In this document: positions 46,385 through 58,280 of the stretch, piece after piece
Position numbering within the stretch: position 1 is the stretch's first letter
How the letters are laid out: the number at the start of each line of letters is the position of its first letter
Assembly: GCF_963662255.1 (NCBI RefSeq)
Contig: NW_026912062.1
Span: 62,001-126,000, forward strand
Direction: 5' to 3'
DNA from: Cinclus cinclus
Taxonomy: Eukaryota > Chordata > Aves > Passeriformes > Cinclidae
DNA length: 64,000 nt
Made by a program: the position numbers and the translations under genes
Notes under the pieces: generated by a model
Database searches by the model: none
What the model was told of the DNA's origin: nothing
What the model saw: the letters and a program-made list of their open reading frames with translations, nothing else

Positions 46385-49124
46385 TTGAGTTTGGCTTCTT
46401 GGGGAAAAGTGCCTCCTTTCGGAGCCAACTTGCCTAACTTGCCTGCGGCCCGTCCTGGGCTTTTGCCTCCAAAAATTCCAGAAGGACGAGGATTTCTCCC
46501 AGACCAAAGCTGCCCCCTCCTCCAAACCTGGCTGCCATCGGAGGCCCAAACGCGCCCCACAAAATGACACCTGCATTGAGGGTTCTTGAGTTTGGCTTCC
46601 TGGGGAAAAGTGCCTCCTTTCGGAGTCAACTTGCCTGCGGCCCATGCAGGGCTTTTGCCTACAAAAATTCCAGAAGGACGAGGATTTCTCCCAGACCAAA
46701 GCTGCCCCCTCCTCCAAACCTGGCTGCCATCGGAGGCCCAAACGTGCCCTACAAAATGACACCTGCCAAGTGGGCTCTTGAGTTTGGCTTCTTGGGTGGA
46801 AGTGCCTCCTTTCAAAGCCAACTTGCCTGCGGCCCGTGCTGGGCATTAGACTACAAAAATTCCATAAGGACGAGGATTTCTCCCAGACCAAATCTGCCCC
46901 CTCCTCCAAACCTGGCTGCCATCAGAGGCCCAAACGCGCCCCACAAAATGACATCTGCCAAGTGGGCTCTTGAGTTTGGCTTCTTGGGGAAAAGTGCCTC
47001 CTTTCGGAGCCAACTTGCCTAACTTGCCTGCGGCCCGTCCTGGGCTTTTGCCTACAAAAATTCCAGAAGGACGAGGATTTCTCCCAGGCCAAAGCTGCCC
47101 CCTCCTCCAAACCTGGCTGCCATCGGAGGCCCAAACGTGCCCTACAAAATGACACCTGCCAAGTGGGCTCTTGAGTTTGGCTTCTTGGGGAAAAGTGACT
47201 CCTTTCAAAGCCAACTTGCCTGCGGCCCATGCGGGGTTTTTGCCTACAAAAATTCCATAAGGACAAGGATTTCTCCCAGAACAAAGCTGCCCCCTCCTCC
47301 AAACCTGGCTGCCATCGGAGGCCCAAACGCGCCCTACAAAATGACATCTGCCAAGTGGGCTCTTGAGTTTGGGTTCTTGGGGAAAAGTGCTTCCTTTCGG
47401 AGCCAAAATGCCTAACTTGCCTGCGGCCCGTCCTGGGCTTTTGCCTCCAAAAATTCCAGAAGGATGAGGATTTCTCCCAGACCAAAGCTGCCCCCTCCTC
47501 CAAACCTGGCTGCCATCAGAGGCCCAAACGCGCCCTAAAAAAGGACATCTGCATTGTGTGTTCTTGAGTTTGGCTTCTTGGGGAAAAGTGCCTCCTTTCA
47601 AAGCCAACTTGCCTAACTTGCCTGCGGCCCGTCCTGGGCTTTTGCCTACAAAAATTCCATAAGGACAAGGATTTCTCCCAGACCAAAGCTGCCCCCTCCT
47701 CCAAACCTGGCTGCCATCGGAGGCCCAAACGCGCCCTACAAAATGACATCTGCCAAGTGGGCTCTTGAGTTTGGCTTCTTGGGGAAAACTGCCTCCTTTC
47801 AAAGCCAACTTGCCTGCGGCCCGTCCTGGGCTTTTGCCTCCAAAAATTCCATAAGGACGAGGATTTCTCCCAGACCAAAGCTGCCCCCTCCTCCAAACCT
47901 GGCTGCCATCGGTGGCCCAAACGCGCCCTACAAAATGACATCTGCCAAGTGGGCTCCTGCGTTTGGCTTCTTGGGGGAAAGTGCCTCCTTTCAAAGCCAA
48001 CTTGCCTGCAGCCCATGCTGGGCTTTAGACTACAAAAATTCCATAAGGACGAGGATTTCTCCCAGAACAAAGCTGCCCCCGCCTCCAAACCTGGCTGCCA
48101 TTGGAGGCCCAAACGCGCCCCACAAAATGACATCTGCATTGAGGGTTCTTGAGTTTGGCTTCTTGGGGAAAAGTGCCTCCTTTCGGAGCCAACTTGCCTA
48201 ACTTGCCTGCGGCCCGTCCTGGGCTTTTGCTACAAAAATTCCATAAGGACGAGGATTTCTCCCAGACCAAAGCTGCCCCCTCCTCCAAACCTGGCTGCCA
48301 TCGGAGGCCCAAACGCGCCCCACAAAATGACATCTGCATTGTGGGTTCTTGAGTTTGGCTTCTTGGGGAAAAGTGCCTCCTTTCAAAGCCAACTTGCCTA
48401 ACTTGCCTGCGGCCCATGCGGGGTTTTTGCCTACAAAAATTCCATAAGGACGAGGATTTCTCCCAGACCAAAGCTGCCCCCTCCTCCAAACCTGGCTGCC
48501 ATCGGAGGCCCAAACGCGCCCTACAAAATGACATCTGCCAAGTGGGCTCTTGAGTTTGGTTTCTTGGGGAAAAGTGACTCCTTTCAAAACCAACTTGCCT
48601 GCGTCCCGTCCCGGGCTTTTGCTAAAAAAATTCCATAAGGACGAGGATTCCTCCCAGACCAAAGCTGCCCCCTCCTCCAAACCTGGCTGCCATCGGAGGC
48701 CCAAACGCGCCCTACAAAATGACACCTGCCAAGTGGGCTCTTGAGTTTGGCTTCTTGGGGAAAAGTGCCTCCTTTCGGAGTCAACTTGCCTGCGGCCCAT
48801 GCAGGGCTTTTGCCTACAAAAATTCCATAAGGACGAGGATTTCTCCCAGACCAAAGCTGCCCCCTCCTCCAAACCTGGCTGCCATCGGAGGCCCAAACGC
48901 GCCCTACAAAATGACATCTGCCAAGTGGGCTCTTGAGTTTGGCTTCTTGGGTGGAAGTACCTCCTTTCAAAGCCAACTTGCCTGCGGCCCGTCCTGGGCT
49001 TTTGCCTACAAAAATTCCATAAGGACGAGGATTTCTCCCAGACCAAAGCTGCCCCCTCCTCCAAACCTGGCTGCCATCGGAGGCCCAAACGCGCCCTACA
49101 AAATGACATCTGCCAAGTGGGCTC
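46385..49124 (+). repeat. 14-mer HOR unit, 2740 bp
   Basis: The segment at 46385 recurs at 49125, which defines a 2740-bp, 14-monomer period; the second copy keeps its similarity only to about 49950. The unit contains one 191-bp marker monomer (cccggg at 48610). Removing that monomer gives the 2549-bp unit found from 58281 on, to which this segment aligns at 11896 bp before the marker and 11705 bp after it. Confidence 0.84.
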
Positions 49125-51329
49125 TTGAGTTTGGCTTCTTGGGGAAAAGTGCCTCCTTTCGAAGCCAACTTGCCTAACTTGCCTGCGGCCCGTCCTGGGC
49201 TTTTGCCTCCAAAAATTCCAGAAGGACGAGGATTTCTCCCAGACCAAAGCTGCCCCCTCCTCCAAACCTGGCTGCCATCGGAGGCCCAAACGCGCCCCAC
49301 AAAATGACACCTGCATTGAGGGTTCTTGAGTTTGGCTTCCTGGAGAAAAGTGCCTCCTTTCGGAGTCAACTTGCCTGCGGCCCATGCAGGGCTTTTGCCT
49401 ACAAAAATTCCAGAAGGACGAGGATTTCTCCCAGACCAAAGCTGCCCCCTCCTCCAAACCTGGCTGCCATCGGAGGCCCAAACGCGCCCTACAAAATGAC
49501 ACCTGCCAAGTGGGCTCTTGAGTTTGGCTTCTTGGGTGGAAGTGCCTCCTTTCAAAGCCAACTTGCCTGCGGCCCGTGCTGGGCATTAGACTACAAAAAT
49601 TCCATAACGACGAGGATTTCTCCCAGACCAAAGCTGCCCCCTCCTCCAAACCTGGCTGCCATCAGAGGCCCAAACGCGCCCCACAAAATGACATCTGCCA
49701 AGTGGGCTCTTGAGTTTGGCTTCTTGGGGATAAGTGCCTCCTTTTGGAGCCAACTTGCCTAACTTGCCTGCGGCCCGTCCTGGGCTTTTGCCTCCAAAAA
49801 TTCCAGAAGGACGAGGATTTCTCCCAGGCCAAAGCTGCCCCCTCCTCCAAACCTGGCTGCCATCGGAGGCCCAAACGTGCCCTACAAAATGACACCTGCC
49901 AATTGGGCTCTTGAGTTTGGCTTCTTGGGGAAAAGTGACTCCTTTCAAAACCAACTTGCCTGCGTCCCGTCCCGGGCTTTTGCTACAAAAATTCCAAAAG
50001 GACGAGGATTCCTCCCAGACCAAAGCTGCCCCCTCCTCCAAACCTGGCTGCCATCGGAGGCCCAAACGCGCCCTACAAAATGACACCTGCCAAGTGGGCT
50101 CTTGAGTTTGGCTTCTTGGGGAAAAGTGACTCCTTTCAAAACCAACTTGCCTGCGTCCCGTCCCGGGCTTTTGCTAAAAAAATTCCATAAGGACGAGGAT
50201 TCCTCCCAGACCAAAGCTGCCCCCTCCTCCAAACCTGGCTGCCATCGGAGGCCCAAACGCGCCCTACAAAATGACATCTGCCAAGTGGGCTCTTGAGTTT
50301 GGCTTTCTGGGGAAAAGTGCCTCCTTTCGGAGTCAACTTGCCTGCGGCCCATGCAGGGCTTTTGCCTACAAAAATTCCATAAGGACGAGGATTTCTCCCA
50401 GACCAAAGCTGCCCCCTCCTCCAAACCTGGCTGCCATCGGAGGCCCAAACGCGCCCTACAAAATGACATCTGCCAAGTGGGCTCTTGAGTTTGGCTTCTT
50501 GGGTGGAAGTACCTCCTTTCAAAGCCAACTTGCCTGCGGCCCGTCCTGGGCTTTTGCCTACAAAAATTCCATAAGGACGAGGATTTCTCCCAGACCAAAG
50601 CTGCCCCCTCCTCCAAACCTGGCTGCCATCGGAGGACCAAACGCGCCCCACAAAATGACACCTGCATTGAGGGTTCTTGAGTTTGGCTTCCTGGGGAAAA
50701 GTGCCTCCTTTCGGAGTCAACTTGCCTGCGGCCCATGCAGGGCTTTTGCCTACAAAAATTCCATAAGGACGAGGATTTCTCCCAGACCAAAGCTGCCCCC
50801 TCCTCCAAACCTGGCTGCCATCGGAGGCCCAAACGCGCCCCACAAAATGACACCTGCATTGAGGTTTCTTGAGTTTGGCTTCCTGGGGAAAAGTGCCTCC
50901 TTTCGGAGTCAACTTGCCTGCGGCCCATGCAGGGCTTTTGCCTACAAAAATTCCATAAGGACGAGGATTTCTCCCAGACCAAAGCTGCCCCCTCCTCCAA
51001 ACCTGGCTGCCATCGGAGGCCCAAACGTGCCCTACAAAATGACACCTGCCAAGTGGGCTCTTGAGTTTGGCTTCTTGGGTGGAAGTACCTCCTTTCAAAG
51101 CCAACTTGCCTGCGGCCCGTCCTGGGCTTTTGCCTACAAAAATTCCATAAGGACGAGGATTTCTCCCAGACCAAAGCTGCCCCCTCCTCCAAACCTGGCT
51201 GCCATCGGAGGCCCAAACGCGCCCTACAAAATGACATCTGCCAAGTGGGCTCTTGAGTTTGGCTTCTTGCGGAAAAGTGCCTCATTTCAAAGCCAACTTG
51301 CCAAACTATCCTGCGGCCCGTGCTGGGCT
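49125..51329 (+). repeat. Mosaic segment with two adjacent marker monomers
   Basis: Two cccggg marker monomers lie next to each other (49971 and 50162, 191 bp apart), the only such tandem pair in the window. Both have ttcctcccag downstream. The segment from 50102 resembles 44831 onward at a 5271-bp offset. At 51301 the usual duplication reads gccaaactatcc, so no TAA is present. Confidence 0.78.
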
Positions 51330-53376
51330 TTAGACTACAAAAATTCCAGAAGGACGAGGATTTCTCCCAGGCCAAAGCTGCCCCCTCCTCCAAACCTGGC
51401 TGCCATCGGAGGCCCAAACGCGCCCTACAAAATGACACCTGCCAAGTGGGCTCTTGAGTTTGGCTTCTTGCGGAAAAGTGCCTCCTTTCGGAGCCAACTT
51501 GCCTAACTTGCCTGCGGCCCGTCCTGGGCTTTTGCCTCCAAAAATTCCAGAAGGACGAGGATTTCTCCCAGGCCAAAGCTGCCCCCTCCTCCAAACCTGG
51601 CTGCCATCGGAGGCCCAAACGTGCCCTACAAAATGACACCTGCCAAGTGGGCTCTTGAGTTTGGCTTCTTGGGGAAAAGTGACTCCTTTCAAAACCAACT
51701 TGCCTGTGTCCCGTCCCGGGCTTTTGCCTACAAAAATTCCATAAGGACGAGGATTTCTCCCAGACCAAAGCTGCCCCCTCCTCCAAACCTGGCTGCCATC
51801 GGAGGCCCAAACGCGCCCTACAAAATGACACCTGCCAAGTGGGCTCTTGAGTTTGGCTTCTTGGGGGAAAGTGCCTCCTTTCGGAGTCAACTTGCCTGCG
51901 GCCCATGCAGGGCTTTTGCCGACAAAAATTCCATAAGGACGAGGATTTCTCCCAGACCAAAGCTGCCCCCTCCTCCAAACCTGGCTGCCATCGGAGGCCC
52001 AAACGCGCCCTACAAAATGACACCTGCCAAGTGGGCTCTTGAGTTTGGCTTCTTGGGGGAAAGTGCCTCCTTTCAAAGCCAACTTGCCTGCAGCCCGTCC
52101 TGGGCTTTTGAGTACAAAAATTCCATAAGGACGAGGATTTCTCCCAGACCAAAGCTGCCCCCTCCTCCAAACCTGGCTGCCATCGGAGGCCCAAACGCGC
52201 CCCACAAAATGACACCTGCATTGAGGGTTCTTGAGTTTGGCTTCCTGGAGAAAAGTGCCTCCTTTCGGAGTCAACTTGCCTGCGGCCCGTCCTGGGCTTT
52301 TGCCTACAAAAATTCCAGAAGGACGAGGATTTCTCCCAGACCAAAGCTGCCCCCTCCTCCAAACCTGGCTGCCATCGGAGGCCCAAACGCGCCCTACAAA
52401 ATGACACCTGCCAAGTGGGCTCTTGAGTTTGGCTTCTTGGGGAAAAGTGCCTCCTTTCGGAGTCAACTTGCCTGCGGCCCATGCAGGGCTTTTGCCTACA
52501 AAAATTCCAGAAGGACGAGGATTTCTCCCAGACCAAAGCTGCCCCCTCCTCCAAACCTGGCTGCCATCGGAGGCCCAAACGTGCCCTACAAAATGACACC
52601 TGCCAAGTGGGCTCTTGAGTTTGGCTTCTTGGGGAAAAGTGACTCCTTTCAAAACCAACTTGCCTGTGTCCCGTCCCGGGCTTTTGCCTACAAAAATTCC
52701 ATAAGGACGAGGATTTCTCCCAGACCAAAGCTGCCCCCTCCTCCAAACCTGGCTGCCATCGGAGGCCCAAACGCGCCCTACAAAATGACACCTGCCAAGT
52801 GGGCTCTTGAGTTTGGCTTCTTGGGGGAAAGTGCCTCCTTTCAAAGCCAACTTGCCTGCGGCCCGTCCTGGGCTTTTGAGTACAAAAATTCCATAAGGAC
52901 GAGGATTTCTCCCAGACCAAAGCTGCCCCCTCCTCCCAACCTGGCTGCCATCGGAGGCCCAAACGCGCCCTACAAAATGACATCTGCCAAGTGGGCTCTT
53001 GAGTTTGGCTTCTTGGGGAGAAGTGCTTCCTTTCGGAGCCAAAATGCCTAACTTGCCTGCGGCCCGTCCTGGGCTTTTGAGTACAAAAATTCCATAAGGA
53101 CGAGGATTTCTCCCAGACCAAAGCTGCCCCCTCCTCCAAACCTGGCTGCCATCGGAGGCCCAAACGCGCCCCACAAAATGACATCTGCATTGAGGGTTCT
53201 TGAGTTTGGCTTCCTGGGGAAAAGTGCCTCCTTTCGGAGTCAACTTGCCTGCGGCCAATGCAGGGCTTTTGCCTACAAAAATTCCAGAAGGACGAGGATT
53301 TCTCCCAGACCAAAGCTGCCCCCTCCTCCAAACCTGGCTGCCATCGGAGGCCCAAACGTGCCCTACAAAATGACAC
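49945..53376 (-). other. 1143-codon open frame, judged non-coding
   Basis: This is a second long minus-strand frame made of repeats around LEEGAALVWEKSSSLWNFC. It starts at GTG. Over 51330-53376 a different minus-strand frame is also open (861 codons, 51330-53915), and a plus-strand frame is open at 51621-53051 (476 codons). Three overlapping open frames from the same repeats are not expected of a gene. No domain is recognised. Confidence 0.85.
51330..53266 (+). repeat. Segment dominated by 192-bp monomers, partial 960-bp period
   Basis: Between about 51621 and 53051 all monomers are of the 192-bp class, without the 9-bp duplication. A tgcctgtgtcccgtcccggg monomer with an intact gcctac occurs near 51716 and again 960 bp later, and similarity extends about 280 bp around each. 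A gccgacaaaa variant near 51919 is shared only with 46074 and 57970. The absence of length variants keeps three reading frames open here. Confidence 0.8.
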
Positions 53377-54243
53377 CTGAATTGTGGGCTCTTGAGTTTG
53401 GCTTCTTGGGGAAAAGTGACTCCTTTCAAAACCAACTTGCCTGCGGCCCGTCCCGGGCTTTTGCTACAAAAATTCCAGAAGGACGAGGATTCCTCCCAGA
53501 CCAAAGCTGCCCCCTCCTCCAAACCTGGCTGCCATCGGAGGCCCAAACGCGCCCTAGAAAATGACACCTGCCAAGTGGGCTCTTGAGTTTGGCTTCTTGG
53601 GGGAAAGTGCCTCCTTTCAAAGCCAACTTGCCTGCGGCCCATGCGGGGTTTTTGCCTACAAAAATTCCATAAGGACAAGGATTTCTCCCAGAACAAAGCT
53701 GCCCCCTCCTCCAAACCTGGCTGCCATCGGAGGCCCAAACGCGCCCTACAAAATGACATCTGCCAAGTGGGCTCTTGAGTTTGGGTTCTTGGGGAAAAGT
53801 GCTTCCTTTCGGAGCCAAAATGCCTAACTTGCCTGCGGCCCGTCCTGGGCTTTTGAGTACAAAAATTCCAGAAGGATGAGGATTTCTCCCAGACCAAAGC
53901 TGCCCCCTCCTCCAAACCTGGCTGCCATCAGTGGCCCAAACGCGCCCTAAAAAAGGACATCTGCATTGTGCGTTCTTGAGTTTGGCTTCTTGGGGAAAAG
54001 TGCCTCCTTTCAAAGCCAACTTGCCTAACTTGCCTGCGGCCCGTCCTGGGCTTTTGCCTACAAAAATTCCATAAGGACAAGGATTTCTCCCAGACCAAAG
54101 CTGCCCCCTCCTCCAAACCTGGCTGCCATCGGAGGCCCAAACGCGCCCTACAAAATCACATCTGCCAAGTGGGCTCTTGAGTTTAGCTTCTTGGGCAAAA
54201 CTGCCTCCTTTCAAAGCCAACTTGCCTGCGGCCCCTCCTGGGC
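53267..54243 (+). repeat. 5-mer tandem duplication, 977 bp, copy 1
   Basis: It matches the next 977 bp almost perfectly; one visible difference is acacctgaattg near 53380 against acacctgcattg. The unit carries a private monomer with caaaatcaca, tttagcttc, gggcaaaactgcc and gcccctcctggg at 54151-54240, and a ccctagaaaatgac change near 53553. Confidence 0.85.
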
Positions 54244-55220
54244 TTTTGCCTACAAAAATTCCAGAAGGACGAGGATTTCTCCCAGACCAAAGCTGCCCCC
54301 TCCTCCAAACCTGGCTGCCATCGGAGGCCCAAACGTGCCCTACAAAATGACACCTGCATTGTGGGCTCTTGAGTTTGGCTTCTTGGGGAAAAGTGACTCC
54401 TTTCAAAACCAACTTGCCTGCGGCCCGTCCCGGGCTTTTGCTACAAAAATTCCAGAAGGACGAGGATTCCTCCCAGACCAAAGCTGCCCCCTCCTCCAAA
54501 CCTGGCTGCCATCGGAGGCCCAAACGCGCCCTAGAAAATGACACCTGCCAAGTGGGCTCTTGAGTTTGGCTTCTTGGGGGAAAGTGCCTCCTTTCAAAGC
54601 CAACTTGCCTGCGGCCCATGCGGGGTTTTTGCCTACAAAAATTCCATAAGGACAAGGATTTCTCCCAGAACAAAGCTGCCCCCTCCTCCAAACCTGGCTG
54701 CCATCGGAGGCCCAAACGCGCCCTACAAAATGACATCTGCCAAGTGGGCTCTTGAGTTTGGGTTCTTGGGGAAAAGTGCTTCCTTTCGGAGCCAAAATGC
54801 CTAACTTGCCTGCGGCCCGTCCTGGGCTTTTGAGTACAAAAATTCCAGAAGGATGAGGATTTCTCCCAGACCAAAGCTGCCCCCTCCTCCAAACCTGGCT
54901 GCCATCAGTGGCCCAAACGCGCCCTAAAAAAGGACATCTGCATTGTGCGTTCTTGAGTTTGGCTTCTTGGGGAAAAGTGCCTCCTTTCAAAGCCAACTTG
55001 CCTAACTTGCCTGCGGCCCGTCCTGGGCTTTTGCCTACAAAAATTCCATAAGGACAAGGATTTCTCCCAGACCAAAGCTGCCCCCTCCTCCAAACCTGGC
55101 TGCCATCGGAGGCCCAAACGCGCCCTACAAAATCACATCTGCCAAGTGGGCTCTTGAGTTTAGCTTCTTGGGCAAAACTGCCTCCTTTCAAAGCCAACTT
55201 GCCTGCGGCCCCTCCTGGGC
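54244..55220 (+). repeat. 5-mer tandem duplication, 977 bp, copy 2
   Basis: It follows copy 1 directly. It repeats the caaaatcaca monomer at 55128, 977 bp after 54151. The right part of this copy is also the start of the 1573-bp duplication, so the two events overlap and this copy served as source for the next one, or the reverse. Confidence 0.84.
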
Positions 55221-56050
55221 TTTTGCCTACAAAAATTCCATAAGGACGAGGATTTCTCCCAGACCAAAGCTGCCCCCTCCTCCAAACCTGGCTGCCATCG
55301 GAGGCCCAAACGCGCCCTACAAAATGACATCTGCCAAGTGGGCTCTTGAGTTTGGCTTCTTGGGTGGAAGTACCTCCTTTCAAAGCCAACTTGCCTGCGG
55401 CCCGTCCTGGGCTTTTGCCTACAAAAATTCCATAAGGACGAGGATTTCTCCCAGACCAAAGCTGCCCCCTCCTCCAAACCTGGCTGCCATCGGAGGACCA
55501 AACGCGCCCCACAAAATGACACCTGCATTGAGGGTTCTTGAGTTTGGCTTCCTGGGGAAAAGTGCCTCCTTTCGGAGTCAACCTGCCTGCGGCCCATGCA
55601 GGGCTTTTGCCTACAAAAAATTCAAGAAGGACGAGGATTTCTCCCAGACCAAAGCTGCCCCCTCCTCCAAACCTGGCTGCCATCGGAGGCCCAAACGCGC
55701 CCTACAAAATGACATCTGCCAAGTGGGCTCTTGAGTTTGGCTTCTTGCGGAAAAGTGCCTCCTTTCAAAGCCAACTTGCCTAGCTATCCTGCGGCCCGTG
55801 CTGGGCTTTAGACTACAAAAATTCCATAAGGACGAGGATTTCTCCCAGACCAAAGCTGCCCCCTCCTCCAAACCTGGCTGCCATCGGAGGCCCAAACGCG
55901 CCCCACTAAATGACATCTGCATTGAGGGTTCTTGAGTTTGGCTTCTTGGGGAAAAGTGCCTCCTTTCGGAGCCAACTTGCCTAACTTGCCTGCGGCCCGT
56001 CCTGGGCTTTTGCCTCCAAAAATTCCAGAAGGACGAGGATTTCTCCCAGA
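54478..56050 (+). repeat. 8-mer tandem duplication, 1573 bp, copy 1
   Basis: It aligns with 56051-57623 at a 1573-bp offset. Shared private changes are ccctagaaaatgac (54532 and 56105), caaaatcaca (55128 and 56701), acaaaaaattcaagaagg (near 55614 and 57187) and cccactaaatgac (55903 and 57476). The left end is set by ttcctcccag in the upstream copy against ttctcccag 1573 bp later. Confidence 0.86.
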
Positions 56051-57623
56051 CCAAAGCTGCCCCCTCCTCCAAACCTGGCTGCCATCGGAGGCCCAAACGC
56101 GCCCTAGAAAATGACACCTGCCAAGTGGGCTCTTGAGTTTGGCTTCTTGGGGGAAAGTGCCTCCTTTCAAAGCCAACTTGCCTGCGGCCCATGCGGGGTT
56201 TTTGCCTACAAAAATTCCATAAGGACAAGGATTTCTCCCAGAACAAAGCTGCCCCCTCCTCCAAACCTGGCTGCCATCGGAGGCCCAAACGCGCCCTACA
56301 AAATGACATCTGCCAAGTGGGCTCTTGAGTTTGGGTTCTTGGGGAAAAGTGCTTCCTTTCGGAGCCAAAATGCCTAACTTGCCTGCGGCCCGTCCTGGGC
56401 TTTTGAGTACAAAAATTCCAGAAGGATGAGGATTTCTCCCAGACCAAAGCTGCCCCCTCCTCCAAACCTGGCTGCCATCAGTGGCCCAAACGCGCCCTAA
56501 AAAAGGACATCTGCATTGTGCGTTCTTGAGTTTGGCTTCTTGGGGAAAAGTGCCTCCTTTCAAAGCCAACTTGCCTAACTTGCCTGCGGCCCGTCCTGGG
56601 CTTTTGCCTACAAAAATTCCATAAGGACAAGGATTTCTCCCAGACCAAAGCTGCCCCCTCCTCCAAACCTGGCTGCCATCGGAGGCCCAAACGCGCCCTA
56701 CAAAATCACATCTGCCAAGTGGGCTCTTGAGTTTAGCTTCTTGGGCAAAACTGCCTCCTTTCAAAGCCAACTTGCCTGCGGCCCCTCCTGGGCTTTTGCC
56801 TACAAAAATTCCATAAGGACGAGGATTTCTCCCAGACCAAAGCTGCCCCCTCCTCCAAACCTGGCTGCCATCGGAGGCCCAAACGCGCCCTACAAAATGA
56901 CATCTGCCAAGTGGGCTCTTGAGTTTGGCTTCTTGGGTGGAAGTACCTCCTTTCAAAGCCAACTTGCCTGCGGCCCGTCCTGGGCTTTTGCCTACAAAAA
57001 TTCCATAAGGACGAGGATTTCTCCCAGACCAAAGCTGCCCCCTCCTCCAAACCTGGCTGCCATCGGAGGACCAAACGCGCCCCACAAAATGACACCTGCA
57101 TTGAGGGTTCTTGAGTTTGGCTTCCTGGGGAAAAGTGCCTCCTTTCGGAGTCAACCTGCCTGCGGCCCATGCAGGGCTTTTGCCTACAAAAAATTCAAGA
57201 AGGACGAGGATTTCTCCCAGACCAAAGCTGCCCCCTCCTCCAAACCTGGCTGCCATCGGAGGCCCAAACGCGCCCTACAAAATGACATCTGCCAAGTGGG
57301 CTCTTGAGTTTGGCTTCTTGCGGAAAAGTGCCTCCTTTCAAAGCCAACTTGCCTAGCTATCCTGCGGCCCGTGCTGGGCTTTAGACTACAAAAATTCCAT
57401 AAGGACGAGGATTTCTCCCAGACCAAAGCTGCCCCCTCCTCCAAACCTGGCTGCCATCGGAGGCCCAAACGCGCCCCACTAAATGACATCTGCATTGAGG
57501 GTTCTTGAGTTTGGCTTCTTGGGGAAAAGTGCCTCCTTTCGGAGCCAACTTGCCTAACTTGCCTGCGGCCCGTCCTGGGCTTTTGCCTCCAAAAATTCCA
57601 GAAGGACGAGGATTTCTCCCAGA
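56051..57623 (+). repeat. 8-mer tandem duplication, 1573 bp, copy 2
   Basis: It is adjacent to copy 1 and nearly identical to it. It ends where the following monomer has acgtgccctacaaaatgac instead of acgcgccctagaaaatgac. It contains the third copy of the caaaatcaca private monomer, at 56701. Confidence 0.86.
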
Positions 57624-58280
57624 CCAAAGCTGCCCCCTCCTCCAAACCTGGCTGCCATCGGAGGCCCAAACGTGCCCTACAAAATGACACCTGCCAAGTG
57701 GGCTCTTGAGTTTGGCTTCTTGGGGAAAAGTGACTCCTTTCAAAACCAACTTGCCTGTGTCCAGTCCCGGGCTTTTGCTACAAAAATTCCATAAGGATGA
57801 GGATTCCTCCCAGACCAAAGCTGCCCCCTCCTCCAAACCTGGCTGCCATCGGAGGCCCAAACGTGCCCTACAAAATGACATCTGTCAAGTGGGCTCTTGA
57901 GTTTGGCTTCCTGGGGAAAAGTGCCTCCTTTCGGAGTCAAAATGCCTGCGGCCCATGCAGGGCTTTTGCCGACAAAAATTCCATAAGGACGAGGATTTCT
58001 CCCAGACCAAAGCTGCCCCCTCCTCCAAACCTGGCTGCCATCGGAGGCCCAAACGCGCCCTACAAAATGACACCTGCCAAGTGGGCTCTTGAGTTTGGCT
58101 TCTTGGGGGAAAGTGCCTCCTTTCAAAGCCAACTTGCCTGCAGCCCGTCCTGGACTTTTGAGTACAAAAATTCCATAAGGACGAGGATTTCTCCCAGACC
58201 AAAGCTGCCCCCTCCTCCAAACCTGGCTGCCATCGGAGGCCCAAACGCGCCCTACAAAATGACATCTGCCAAGTGGGCTC
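57624..58280 (+). repeat. Junction monomers between 8-mer duplication and 13-mer HOR
   Basis: It includes a variant marker with tgtgtccagtcccggg near 57766, ggatgaggattcctcc, and a gccgacaaaa monomer at 57970. From about 57926 it aligns with 46030 onward at an offset of 11896 bp. No gene is visible. Confidence 0.75.
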
